A stretch of DNA of 64,000 bases, from positions 1 through 64,000 of the forward strand of contig CALBLK010000071.1 in assembly GCA_937895845.1 (NCBI GenBank). Reading direction: 5' to 3'. Below the pieces are notes generated by a model that made no database searches, was not told where the DNA came from, and saw only the letters and a list, made by a program, of their open reading frames with translations. How positions within the stretch are numbered: the first letter of the stretch is position 1; each line of letters opens with the position of its first letter. The position numbers and the translations under genes are program-made. This DNA is from an uncultured Prevotella sp. Its GTDB lineage: Bacteria > Bacteroidota > Bacteroidia > Bacteroidales > Bacteroidaceae. Shown piece after piece: positions 1-8,670 of this stretch.

Positions 1-1
1 A

Positions 2-2416
2 GCCACAGCAATACTTGCATCAAATAAAGTGGAGTCTGTAAGCACTTTGAGCTTTTATGTTCAAACAGTAATAGACAGAATCCTCTTTGTACGAGTATGT
101 GAAGCACGAGGGTTGGAGGAAGATGGACTGTTGGCAAAATTTGCAGAAAAGGATTTTTGGGCATTGTTCAAAGAAAGCTCATACGCAGAGTTTTATGAAC
201 ACTATGACGGCCCGATGTTCAAGAAAATACAGCCTTTGCAAAGCCTTTCCATTGCCAATGATGTACTTGTTGATTTTGTAGGAAAGTTGTATTATCCATC
301 GCCATATCGGTTTGATGTTATACCGCTCAAGTCGTTAAGTGACATTTACGATTTGTTTCTTGGCTATCAACTTGTTGTAAAAGAAGGGAGGGTTTCTGAT
401 AAATTAAAATCCGAATTCAAAAAAAGTAACGGCGCTGTAACTACACCTGAACCGCTGGTGAATCGTGTTATATGTTCCGCATTGCCAGATGCATATCTTT
501 CTGATATAAGCGCAGATGAATTATTAAATATCAAAATTGCAGATATAGCGTGTGGAAGCGGAGTGTTCCTTGCGGGAGTTTATGACCAACTGGCTTTGTG
601 TTTGGAAAACAAAATAGCTAATGGAGATAAAGTCTGCACTGATTTCTATGCAAGCATAGACGGCAAGATTAAACTCACGATAAATGGGCGTAAAGCCATT
701 ATAAACAATTGCATATATGGAGTGGACATAAACCCTGAAGCAGTGGAGGTTGCCAAACTTTCACTTTCATTGAAGGTTATAGACAATTATAATCCGAAAG
801 ACTTTAATACGGTTGGAATACTCGGCAGCCAGATACTGAAAGGTGTAGGGACAAACATAAAATGCGGGAATTCGCTGGTAGGGCCTGACATATACTCTGT
901 ATACCCGAATCTTTTAAGAAACATTGTGGAAAATCAAATGACAAATGCATTTGATTGGGCAGAATCGTACCCTGAAGTTTTTGACAAGGGCGGTTTTGAC
1001 TGTATCGTCGGGAACCCTCCTTATGTGGAGGTGAAAAACTACAATGCAGACTTGCCGACAATGGCGTCATATATAAAGCAAAAATACATATCAAGCAAAA
1101 ACGGAAAAATAGATTTGGCGATTCCATTCATTGAGAAAGGCATCGAACTTCTCAATGAAAATGGACGTTTAGGATACATCATACAAAAGCGTTTCTTCAA
1201 AGACCAGTATGGAAAAGGCATTCGCAGGATGCTTACTCAAGAAGGCAAATATCTCCTAAATGGCATTTATGACTATGAAGAGAACGACCTGTTTGCAGGA
1301 AGAATTACTTATGTCGCGATAATAGTGTGCGACAGAAATGTTAGAAACAACGGCAATGTGTGGTACATGAATTCTGTTCATGCAGAAAAGAACCAATTGA
1401 TGCCAGCCAAAATGCTCAATGAGTCACCATGGAACTTTGAAACATACAGGTTGAATTGTCTAAGGACAAGACTGGGAGAGGAATTGGGCACATTACAAGA
1501 TGTGTGTAATATAAAAGTTGGCGTACAGGTTCTTTGGAATGATGCCTATCAAATTGTTGCGGATGAAACTTCTGAAGGGCTGATTAAAGGTCACTCTAAA
1601 ATTGACAAAGATATTGTCATTGAATATGATGCGTGCAAACCATTATTGTGCAACGAACAGTTTGCCCCATTGACTAAACGTAGATATAAAACATTTGCAG
1701 TGTTTCCTTACAACGTTACAGATGAGGGAGAAGTGAAAGAACTGAGTTTTAGCGAATTTACCGCATTATACCCAAAGGCTGGCGCATACTTGAAAAAGCA
1801 TAAGGAGTTAATATGCAGTACCGTACAGACCTTGCCCGAGAAGAACAAGTCTTACAACCCGGAAGAACATTGGCATCTGTTTACAAGAGCCAACAATCAC
1901 GGTGCCATATATCCAAAGGTATGCGTCCCTATGACTGCGCAATATCCACAAGCCTCTGTTGTGTTGGACACCCATGTGTACTGTGACAATGCAAACATGT
2001 TCTTCATTCAAGTTGAAAATGCAAGCAAAAAACAGTTGTATGCATTGGCTGCGATAATGAACTCGACAATATTCAACACGTTGGCTCGTTCGCTGGCAAA
2101 TCCACAAAGGGGAGGTTACTTCAAATTCAACAGGCAGTTTCTTGACCCTGTGCCATTCCCGTGCAAGGCTTTTACCGAAGGTAACGGGAGCATGGCAAAA
2201 CTTGCATGGATTGCACAACAGATTGAGCAAACAAACGAGCAAATTAAAGGTACTATAGGAGGACAGACATCAGGCTTAGAGTTGACATTAATGACATTGT
2301 GGAAACAACTTGACGAATTATGTCTGAAACTGTATGGCATAAAAAAGGCAGATGACAAGGCTGTCTTGTATTCAGTAACACGAAAAGATAGAAATCCGTA
2401 TGGACAAGAGAATTAA
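2..2416 (+). CDS. Eco57I-class N6-adenine DNA methyltransferase, 5' end outside window
   Basis: Probably methylates adenine in a specific DNA site as part of a type IIG-like restriction-modification or phage-defence system. The frame is open to the left edge, and the first in-frame start (GTG at 29) lies inside conserved sequence, so the true N-terminus lies outside the window. Counting from that GTG, an alpha-helical segment typical of Eco57I-class enzymes (IDRILFVRVCEARGLE, about 15-30) leads to SAM motif I (DIACGSGVF, 172-180) and catalytic motif IV (NPPY, 329-332). The C-terminal half resembles a TaqI-like target-recognition region. A nuclease domain could precede the visible part, but that cannot be seen. 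The base composition is clearly AT-rich, unlike the genes after 4.3 kb. The stop overlaps the next gene by 17 bases, indicating translational coupling. Confidence 0.88.
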   Translation, partial: ATAILASNKVESVSTLSFYVQTVIDRILFVRVCEARGLEEDGLLAKFAEKDFWALFKESSYAEFYEHYDGPMFKKIQPLQSLSIANDVLVDFVGKLYYPSPYRFDVIPLKSLSDIYDLFLGYQLVVKEGRVSDKLKSEFKKSNGAVTTPEPLVNRVICSALPDAYLSDISADELLNIKIADIACGSGVFLAGVYDQLALCLENKIANGDKVCTDFYASIDGKIKLTINGRKAIINNCIYGVDINPEAVEVAKLSLSLKVIDNYNPKDFNTVGILGSQILKGVGTNIKCGNSLVGPDIYSVYPNLLRNIVENQMTNAFDWAESYPEVFDKGGFDCIVGNPPYVEVKNYNADLPTMASYIKQKYISSKNGKIDLAIPFIEKGIELLNENGRLGYIIQKRFFKDQYGKGIRRMLTQEGKYLLNGIYDYEENDLFAGRITYVAIIVCDRNVRNNGNVWYMNSVHAEKNQLMPAKMLNESPWNFETYRLNCLRTRLGEELGTLQDVCNIKVGVQVLWNDAYQIVADETSEGLIKGHSKIDKDIVIEYDACKPLLCNEQFAPLTKRRYKTFAVFPYNVTDEGEVKELSFSEFTALYPKAGAYLKKHKELICSTVQTLPEKNKSYNPEEHWHLFTRANNHGAIYPKVCVPMTAQYPQASVVLDTHVYCDNANMFFIQVENASKKQLYALAAIMNSTIFNTLARSLANPQRGGYFKFNRQFLDPVPFPCKAFTEGNGSMAKLAWIAQQIEQTNEQIKGTIGGQTSGLELTLMTLWKQLDELCLKLYGIKKADDKAVLYSVTRKDRNPYGQEN

Positions 2417-4223
2417 CGCTATAATAAAAAAGTATTCAGACAACGAGCTTGCATTGAACAAGATTGTTGTATCTGCGTATATGCGTGCAAATGGGTTAGA
2501 GGCAAATAGTGGGTTTTTATCCTCCTATGCCACAGATGCCGAAGACTCACTTTGCGAAGATGTCGAAGTTCTAAGTAAGGATTGCCAGTTGGAGGATGTG
2601 ATAAATATTTTTGAGCTCGCAATACCTAATTCTGAGAAAACGACCAATGGTGCGGTGTATACCCCTAAGTTTATTCGTGAATATATTGTAAACAAGGCAT
2701 TGGAGTCTGCTAAGAAGCCGCTGGACCAATGTTTGTGTGCAGACATATCATGTGGATGCGGTGCCTTTCTTTATACTTTAAGCGAACATATACATTCAAA
2801 GGCAAATGTCCCTTACAAGGACATATTGCATAATATTTACGGGATAGATATAAGCGAGACAAGTATAGGCAGAGCCAAAATTCTTTTGGCTTTAGTGGCA
2901 TTGCGGAATGGCGAGATTGTAGAATCGGAAGATTTTAACCTGTTTTGTGGTGACACATTGGCGTATGATTTCAGTTCATGGCCGGCAATTGGCTTGAATC
3001 AAGGCCTGGATATTATAGTAGGCAATCCTCCTTATGTAAGGTCGAAAAACATCAGTTTGAAAACTAAACAGTATCTTTCATCTTGGGATACATCCAAGAC
3101 AGGAAATGCTGATTTGTACATACCATTCTTTGAGATAGGTATGTCTATTCTGAATGAAACTGGCGTTTTGGGCTATATAACAGTAAATACTTTTTTCAAG
3201 AGTGTCAATGCACGAGCTTTGCGGAAATATCTGTCTGAAAACCAGTGGGCACTAAAGATCATTGATTTTGGGGAGCAATTGGTGTTCAAGAAAAAACTTG
3301 CATATACATGCTTGGCTTTTTTGTCAAAGGTCAACAGCTCCTTTATTCAATATTCAAAGGCTGTGATAGAAGATGTGAGACTTGGACATAACTTTCAGTT
3401 CTGTCATATATCTTACTCCAACCTTGACAACAAGCGCGGATGGAACTTGAATGACACGAAAGTATTGAAAAACATCCAGCTGATAGAGAACGCAGGTGAG
3501 CCTCTCGGAAACAAATATGTCATAAAAAACGGTATCGCCACATTGGCAAATAACGTATTCATATTCAAACCATTAAAGTCTGACACCAATTATTATTATA
3601 TTGCAAGAAATGGCGTTGAGTTTGCAATAGAAAGAAACATATGCCGTGACATAATAAAGCCGAATATTATAAAAACCGAGGCTGATATTCCACAAAAGGA
3701 GGAAAAGATAATATATCCTTATGACGAGACAAGCAATGTAGTGTCTGAGAATTTCTTAATGAAACAATTTCCATGCACATACCATTATCTCTGTTCGTGC
3801 CGCGAGATACTCGACGCCCGCGATAAAAGCGAGGGTGATTATGGCGCATGGTTTGCCTTTGGCCGCACTCAGGCTATTTCAGACAAAGGCCGCAAATTAC
3901 TTTTCCCGTACATGAGCGATGTGCCTCATTTTGTATATACAGCCCAAAAGGACATGATGATATATTGCGGCTATGCTATCTATAACGATTCGGAAAGCGA
4001 ACTACTTTTCCTGAAAAAAGTATTGGAGTCAAGTGTGTTTGATTATTATATGCGAAATACGAGCAAGCCGTATTCTACAGGATATTATTCTTATGCTAAG
4101 AATTATGTGAAGAATTTTGGAATATTCCCATTTACTGAAGAACAGAAACGACACTTGCGGTCTCTTCAGATAAAAGAGGAAATTGATGCTTATATTGCAG
4201 GTCTTTATGGTATAGCTATATAG
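2400..4223 (+). CDS. second Eco57I-class N6-adenine DNA methyltransferase
   Basis: A 607-residue protein with SAM-binding motif I (DISCGCGAF, 115-123) and the adenine methyltransferase motif IV (NPPY, 209-212), followed by a long C-terminal region expected to recognise DNA. A GAVYTP motif sits just before the catalytic domain, as in the upstream gene (GAVTTP), so the two are distant relatives but not recent duplicates. The ATG at 2400 lies inside the upstream gene and is the natural coupled start. No nuclease motif is visible, so cleavage, if any, must come from another subunit, perhaps left of the window. The gene is AT-rich and is the last gene of the unusual segment. It could belong to a BREX-, DISARM- or type IIG-like system; the visible part does not decide. 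Confidence 0.87.
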   Translation: MDKRINAIIKKYSDNELALNKIVVSAYMRANGLEANSGFLSSYATDAEDSLCEDVEVLSKDCQLEDVINIFELAIPNSEKTTNGAVYTPKFIREYIVNKALESAKKPLDQCLCADISCGCGAFLYTLSEHIHSKANVPYKDILHNIYGIDISETSIGRAKILLALVALRNGEIVESEDFNLFCGDTLAYDFSSWPAIGLNQGLDIIVGNPPYVRSKNISLKTKQYLSSWDTSKTGNADLYIPFFEIGMSILNETGVLGYITVNTFFKSVNARALRKYLSENQWALKIIDFGEQLVFKKKLAYTCLAFLSKVNSSFIQYSKAVIEDVRLGHNFQFCHISYSNLDNKRGWNLNDTKVLKNIQLIENAGEPLGNKYVIKNGIATLANNVFIFKPLKSDTNYYYIARNGVEFAIERNICRDIIKPNIIKTEADIPQKEEKIIYPYDETSNVVSENFLMKQFPCTYHYLCSCREILDARDKSEGDYGAWFAFGRTQAISDKGRKLLFPYMSDVPHFVYTAQKDMMIYCGYAIYNDSESELLFLKKVLESSVFDYYMRNTSKPYSTGYYSYAKNYVKNFGIFPFTEEQKRHLRSLQIKEEIDAYIAGLYGIAI

Positions 4224-4315
4224 AGAAAGACAAATGGCGGCACTCGGTTTTCCATACTATTTCATTCAGTCTCAACGATTTTGATCTCAAATTACTGATT
4301 TTCAACTTTTCGTTG

Positions 4316-4333
4316 TATCTTTGCATATCTTTG
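4316..4333 (+). promoter_or_regulatory. two overlapping -7 boxes before the GH2 gene
   Basis: Two copies of TATCTTTG (4316-4323 and 4326-4333) match the Bacteroidetes -7 consensus TAnnTTTG and lie 40-57 bases before the ATG at 4373. No convincing -33 TTTG is found at the right distance. Confidence 0.5.
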
Positions 4334-4372
4334 CACAAGAAGAGAATAACAACCCTAAACACTACTAAAACA

Positions 4373-6769
4373 ATGACGAGAAAACGCACACTGATGCTCG
4401 GGGCCGCCATCGCCCTGTGCGCCCTGAGCGCCAGCGCACAGGGGCGCGAAGTTAGAAATCTCAACTTCGGATGGACATTCAACAGCACGCAGACGGTAGA
4501 CCTGCCCCACGACTTCCAGATCAGCCAGCCGTGGGTGGCACCCGGCAAGGACGAGCGGGCCGACAACAGCGACATGGCGGCCAACGTGAAGAGCCGCCTC
4601 AGCGCAAGGGGCTTCAAGGAGATGGGCACGGGCACCTACCAGAAGACGCTCACGCCCGACGAGGCGTGGAAGGGCAAGCGCGTGCTGCTCGACTTCGAGG
4701 GCATCATGCTGGTGGGCGACGTGTGGCTCAACGGAAAGCACGTGGGCAAGACGGACTACGGCTACCTGGGCTTTGACATCGACATCAGCAAGGAGCTGAA
4801 ATGGGGGCAGCCCAACACCATCGTGGTGAAGGCGGACACCCGCAAGGAGAACAACTCGCGCTGGTATACGGGCGGAGGCCTCTACCGCGACGTGAACGTG
4901 ATTGTCACCGACCCGCAGCAGTTCTTCACAAGGCACCCGCTGCAAATCACCACACCCGAGGTGTCGGCGGCCAGCGCCACGGTGATTGTCAGCGCCGAGC
5001 TGGCCTGCTACCTCAGGGTGAACAAGCTCAAGGTGGGCACACGCATCACCGACAGGCGGGGCAGGGTGGTCTATGACCAGACAAAGACCATCCCCTTCAA
5101 CCGCGGACAGAAGGTGAACGAGCACCGCATCGACAGCATCACCATCAGCACCCCCGACCTGTGGAGCACCGACCACCCCAGCCTCTACCACGCCGAGGTG
5201 ACACTCTACCGCCCCGACGGAACCGTGGCCGACCGCGTGACCGAACGCTTCGGCGTGCGCAAGGTGGAGTTCTCGCCGGCATTCGGACTGAAGGTGAACG
5301 GCGAGAAGGTGATTCTCAAGGGCATTGCCAACCACCACACGCTGGGCGCACTGGGCGCGGCGGCCTACCCGCGCGCCATCGAAAAGCGCCTCCGGCTACT
5401 CAAGGACTTTGGCTTCAACCACGTGCGCACCTCGCACAACCCTTACAGCGTGCAGTTCCTCGACCTGTGCGACAGCCTGGGGATCCTCGTGGTCGACGAG
5501 CTTTACGACAAGTGGCTCACGCAGTATGCAGGCGGCCGCGAGGAATGGGTCAACATGTGGCAGCACGATGTGCCCGAGTGGGTGCGCCGCGACCGCAACC
5601 ACCCGTCGGTGGTGATGTGGAGCCTGGGCAACGAGCTGCAAACCTACTGGTCGCTGCCCTATGCCGACTGGGGGGTCACGCCCTACCGCCTGCAGCACAC
5701 GCTGCTGAAACGCTACGACACCACCAGGCCCGTGACTGTGGCCATGCACCCGCGCGGGCGCAACCAGCAGACGGACTCGCTGCCAGCACCCCTGGTGCTG
5801 GAGACCGACATCGCATCGTACAACTACCGCTACATGTACTTTCCCGGCGACAGCCGCCGCTTCCCGAACCTGATTTTCTACCAGAGCGAGGCCAACACGT
5901 CGATGATGGGGCCCAACTACTTCGAGATGGACCTCGGCCGCGTGGTGGGACTGGCCTACTGGGGCATGATTGACTACCTGGGCGAGTCGACGGGCTGGCC
6001 GTCAAAGGGCTGGCCAAACGGCGTGTTCGACATCTCGCTCGAGCCGAAGCCCATGGCATGGCTGCTGCGCAGCATGTTCAAGCCCGAAGAGCCTACGGTA
6101 CACATCGGCATCGTTGACAGTGACGACAACACGGTGTGGAACAACGTGAAGGTGGGCACCAAGCGGATGTCAGACCACTGGAACCGCACGCCGGGAAGCC
6201 AGCTCACGCTCTACACCTACACCAACGCCGACGAGGTGGAGCTGCTGGTCAACGGCAAGAGCCTGGGCACCAGGCGCAACGAGCGCGAGAACCCGAAGGC
6301 GCGCAACAAAATCAGATGGGACAAGGTGGCCTACGAACCAGGCTACATCGAGGCCGTGGCGCGCAAGGACGGCAAGGTGGTGGCACGCCACAGGGTGGAG
6401 ACCACCGGCGCGACCGCAGCACTGAAAGCCGAGGCCGACAAGGCGCAGTGGGCGGCCGACGGCACGGACCTGATGCACGTGAGGGTGGCCGCCGTGGACA
6501 AGCGCGGACGGCAGGTGCCGCAGGAAGACCGCGAACTGACCTTCACCGTCGACGGGCCGGCACGCATCGTGGGCGTGATCAACGGCGACATCACGTCGGA
6601 CGAGCTGACCACGGGCAACTGCCGCAAGCTCTACAACGGCACGGCAACGGTCATCCTGCGCTCGACAAGGGAGGCCGGAAAGGTGAGACTCTCCGTGACG
6701 GCACCCGGGCTGAAACGCAAGGAGCTAAAGCTGGAGACCGGCAGGCAGGCAGGACAGGCAGCCATCTAA
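4373..6769 (+). CDS. secreted glycoside hydrolase family 2 (beta-galactosidase/glucuronidase-like)
   Basis: Hydrolyses a terminal beta-linked sugar, most likely a beta-galactoside or related unit, in the periplasm or at the cell surface. The 798-residue protein starts with a signal peptide (MTRKRTLMLGAAIALCALSA, cleavage near SAQ), then a GH2 sugar-binding jelly roll, an Ig-like domain and a TIM barrel. The acid/base is Glu421 in WSLGNEL and the probable nucleophile Glu506 in YQSEA. Further Ig-like domains follow at the C-terminus. The ATG at 4373 is chosen over the upstream in-frame ATG at 4313 because it gives a clean signal peptide and lies after the -7 boxes. No SusC/SusD or other glycosidase is nearby, so this is not a full polysaccharide utilisation locus. 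The exact substrate cannot be read from sequence. Confidence 0.9.
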   Translation: MTRKRTLMLGAAIALCALSASAQGREVRNLNFGWTFNSTQTVDLPHDFQISQPWVAPGKDERADNSDMAANVKSRLSARGFKEMGTGTYQKTLTPDEAWKGKRVLLDFEGIMLVGDVWLNGKHVGKTDYGYLGFDIDISKELKWGQPNTIVVKADTRKENNSRWYTGGGLYRDVNVIVTDPQQFFTRHPLQITTPEVSAASATVIVSAELACYLRVNKLKVGTRITDRRGRVVYDQTKTIPFNRGQKVNEHRIDSITISTPDLWSTDHPSLYHAEVTLYRPDGTVADRVTERFGVRKVEFSPAFGLKVNGEKVILKGIANHHTLGALGAAAYPRAIEKRLRLLKDFGFNHVRTSHNPYSVQFLDLCDSLGILVVDELYDKWLTQYAGGREEWVNMWQHDVPEWVRRDRNHPSVVMWSLGNELQTYWSLPYADWGVTPYRLQHTLLKRYDTTRPVTVAMHPRGRNQQTDSLPAPLVLETDIASYNYRYMYFPGDSRRFPNLIFYQSEANTSMMGPNYFEMDLGRVVGLAYWGMIDYLGESTGWPSKGWPNGVFDISLEPKPMAWLLRSMFKPEEPTVHIGIVDSDDNTVWNNVKVGTKRMSDHWNRTPGSQLTLYTYTNADEVELLVNGKSLGTRRNERENPKARNKIRWDKVAYEPGYIEAVARKDGKVVARHRVETTGATAALKAEADKAQWAADGTDLMHVRVAAVDKRGRQVPQEDRELTFTVDGPARIVGVINGDITSDELTTGNCRKLYNGTATVILRSTREAGKVRLSVTAPGLKRKELKLETGRQAGQAAI

Positions 6770-6802
6770 CCCAAGCGGAAACATCTTACACAACAGTTAT
6801 AA

Positions 6803-8500
6803 ATGGCAACAGCAGACGACAAGAAAGTTATTTTCTCCATGGTGGGTGTGTCGAAGACCATCCCACAGAACCAGAAGCAGATTCTGAAGAACATCTACCT
6901 CTCGTTCTTCTATGGCGCCAAGATTGGCATCATCGGCCTGAACGGAGCGGGCAAGTCAACCCTGATGAAGATTATCGCCGGCACCGAGCAGCCCACGCAG
7001 GGCGAGGTGGTGTGGAGCCCGGGCTACTCGGTGGGCTACCTGCCGCAGGACCCGCCGCTCGACAATGCCAAGACGGTGAAGGAGAACATCCAGGAGGGAG
7101 TGAAGCGGGCGGCCGACGCGCTCAAGGAGTATGAGGACATCAACGTGAAGTTCGGACTGGAGGAGTATTACAGCGATGCCGACAAGATGGACAAGCTGAT
7201 GCAGAGGCAGGCGGAGGTGCAGGACATCATTGACGCCACCGACGCATGGAACCTCGACTCGAAGCTGGAGCGGGCCATGGCCGCGCTGCGCTGCCCGCCG
7301 GGCGACTGGCCCGTGAACAACCTCTCGGGGGGCGAGCGCCGCAGGGTGGCCCTGTGCCGGCTGCTGCTCCAGAAGCCCGACGTGCTGCTGCTCGACGAGC
7401 CTACCAACCACCTGGACGCCGAGAGCATAGACTGGCTGGAGCAGCACCTGCAGCAGTATGAGGGCACGGTCATCGCTGTGACACACGACCGCTATTTCCT
7501 GGACGACGTGAGCGAGTGGATCCTGGAGCTCGACCGCGGAGAGGGCATCCCCTGGAAAGGCAACTACTCCTCGTGGCTCGAGCAGAAGACCAGGCGCATG
7601 GAGCAGGAGGAGAAAACGGCTTCGAAGCGGCGGAAGACGCTGGAGCGCGAGCTGGAGTGGGTGCGCATGGCCCCAAAGGCACGCCAGGCCAAGGGCAAGG
7701 CGCGACTGAACAGCTACGAGCAGATGCTCAACGAGGAGCAGAAGCAGCGCGAGGAGAAGCTGGAGATTTTCATTCCCAACGGCCCGCGACTGGGCAACAA
7801 GGTGATTGAGGCGAAGCACGTGGCCAAGGCGTTCGGGGACAAGGTGCTGTTTGCCGACCTGAACTTCAGTCTGCCACCCAACGGCATCGTGGGCGTGATT
7901 GGCCCCAACGGCGCGGGCAAGACCACGCTCTTCAGACTGATTATGGGCCTGGAGACACCCGACAGCGGCTCGTTCGAGGTGGGCGACACCGTGCGCCTGG
8001 CCTACGTGGACCAGCAGCACAAGGACATTGACCCCGGCAAGTCGGTGTACGAGGTGGTGTCGCAGGGCAACGAGACCATCCGCATGGGCGGGCGCGACAT
8101 CAACGCGCGCGCCTACATCTCGCGGTTCAACTTCACGGGCACCGACCAGAGCAAGCTCTGCAGCGTGCTCTCCGGCGGCGAGCGCAACCGGCTTCAGCTG
8201 GCGCTGGCGCTCAAGCAGGAGGGCAACGTGCTGCTGCTCGACGAGCCTACCAACGACATTGACGTGAACACGCTGCGCGCACTGGAGGAGGGCCTGGAGG
8301 CGTTTGCCGGATGCGCCGTGGTGATCAGCCACGACCGCTGGTTCCTTGACCGCATCTGCACCCACATCCTGGCTTTCGAGGGCAACGGCGAGGTGGTGTT
8401 CTTCGAGGGCACCTACTCGGAATACGAAATCAACAAGGCGCGGCGCCTCGGCAACGAGGAAATCAAGAAGGGACGCTACCGCAAGCTGATGGAAGACTAA
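6803..8500 (+). CDS. ettA: energy-dependent translational throttle protein EttA (ABC-F ATPase)
   Basis: Cytoplasmic ABC-F ATPase that binds the ribosomal E site and tunes entry of the ribosome into elongation according to ATP/ADP state. Two ATP-binding cassettes without membrane segments are visible: Walker A GLNGAGKST (45-53) with signature LSGGERRR and LLLDEPTNHLD, then a second cassette with GPNGAGKTT, LSGGERNR and LLLDEPTNDID. Between them lies the charged ABC-F linker. The length of 565 residues matches EttA. The gene follows the GH2 gene after 33 bases with no visible functional link and ends before a strong hairpin terminator. Confidence 0.93.
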   Translation: MATADDKKVIFSMVGVSKTIPQNQKQILKNIYLSFFYGAKIGIIGLNGAGKSTLMKIIAGTEQPTQGEVVWSPGYSVGYLPQDPPLDNAKTVKENIQEGVKRAADALKEYEDINVKFGLEEYYSDADKMDKLMQRQAEVQDIIDATDAWNLDSKLERAMAALRCPPGDWPVNNLSGGERRRVALCRLLLQKPDVLLLDEPTNHLDAESIDWLEQHLQQYEGTVIAVTHDRYFLDDVSEWILELDRGEGIPWKGNYSSWLEQKTRRMEQEEKTASKRRKTLERELEWVRMAPKARQAKGKARLNSYEQMLNEEQKQREEKLEIFIPNGPRLGNKVIEAKHVAKAFGDKVLFADLNFSLPPNGIVGVIGPNGAGKTTLFRLIMGLETPDSGSFEVGDTVRLAYVDQQHKDIDPGKSVYEVVSQGNETIRMGGRDINARAYISRFNFTGTDQSKLCSVLSGGERNRLQLALALKQEGNVLLLDEPTNDIDVNTLRALEEGLEAFAGCAVVISHDRWFLDRICTHILAFEGNGEVVFFEGTYSEYEINKARRLGNEEIKKGRYRKLMED

Positions 8501-8566
8501 GCCCAAGCCGGGCGTTGCATCCTTTGCCGGGATGGCCGCAAGGCCACCCCGGCCCCACCAACGGAG

Positions 8567-8608
8567 AAGGCCCCGGTTGCACGCTGGAGAGCGTGCAACC
8601 GGGGCCTT
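8567..8608. terminator. bidirectional terminator, 19-bp perfect stem
   Basis: Arms 8567-8585 and 8590-8608 are exact reverse complements around a GGAG loop, with AA at one foot and TT at the other. It sits between the convergent ettA and asnS genes and would stop transcripts on both strands, although T-runs are short. Confidence 0.75.
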
Positions 8609-8670
8609 CCTGGCATTCTGCGGCCCGCTGCCAGCGACCGCCAAGGCGGTGCGGGCGGCTGGCCTCGGGT

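Noticed and set aside
4355..5338. 327-residue minus-strand open frame
   Set aside because: Antisense to the GH2 gene; low-complexity composition typical of the opposite strand of a GC-rich gene; the plus-strand gene has clear catalytic motifs.
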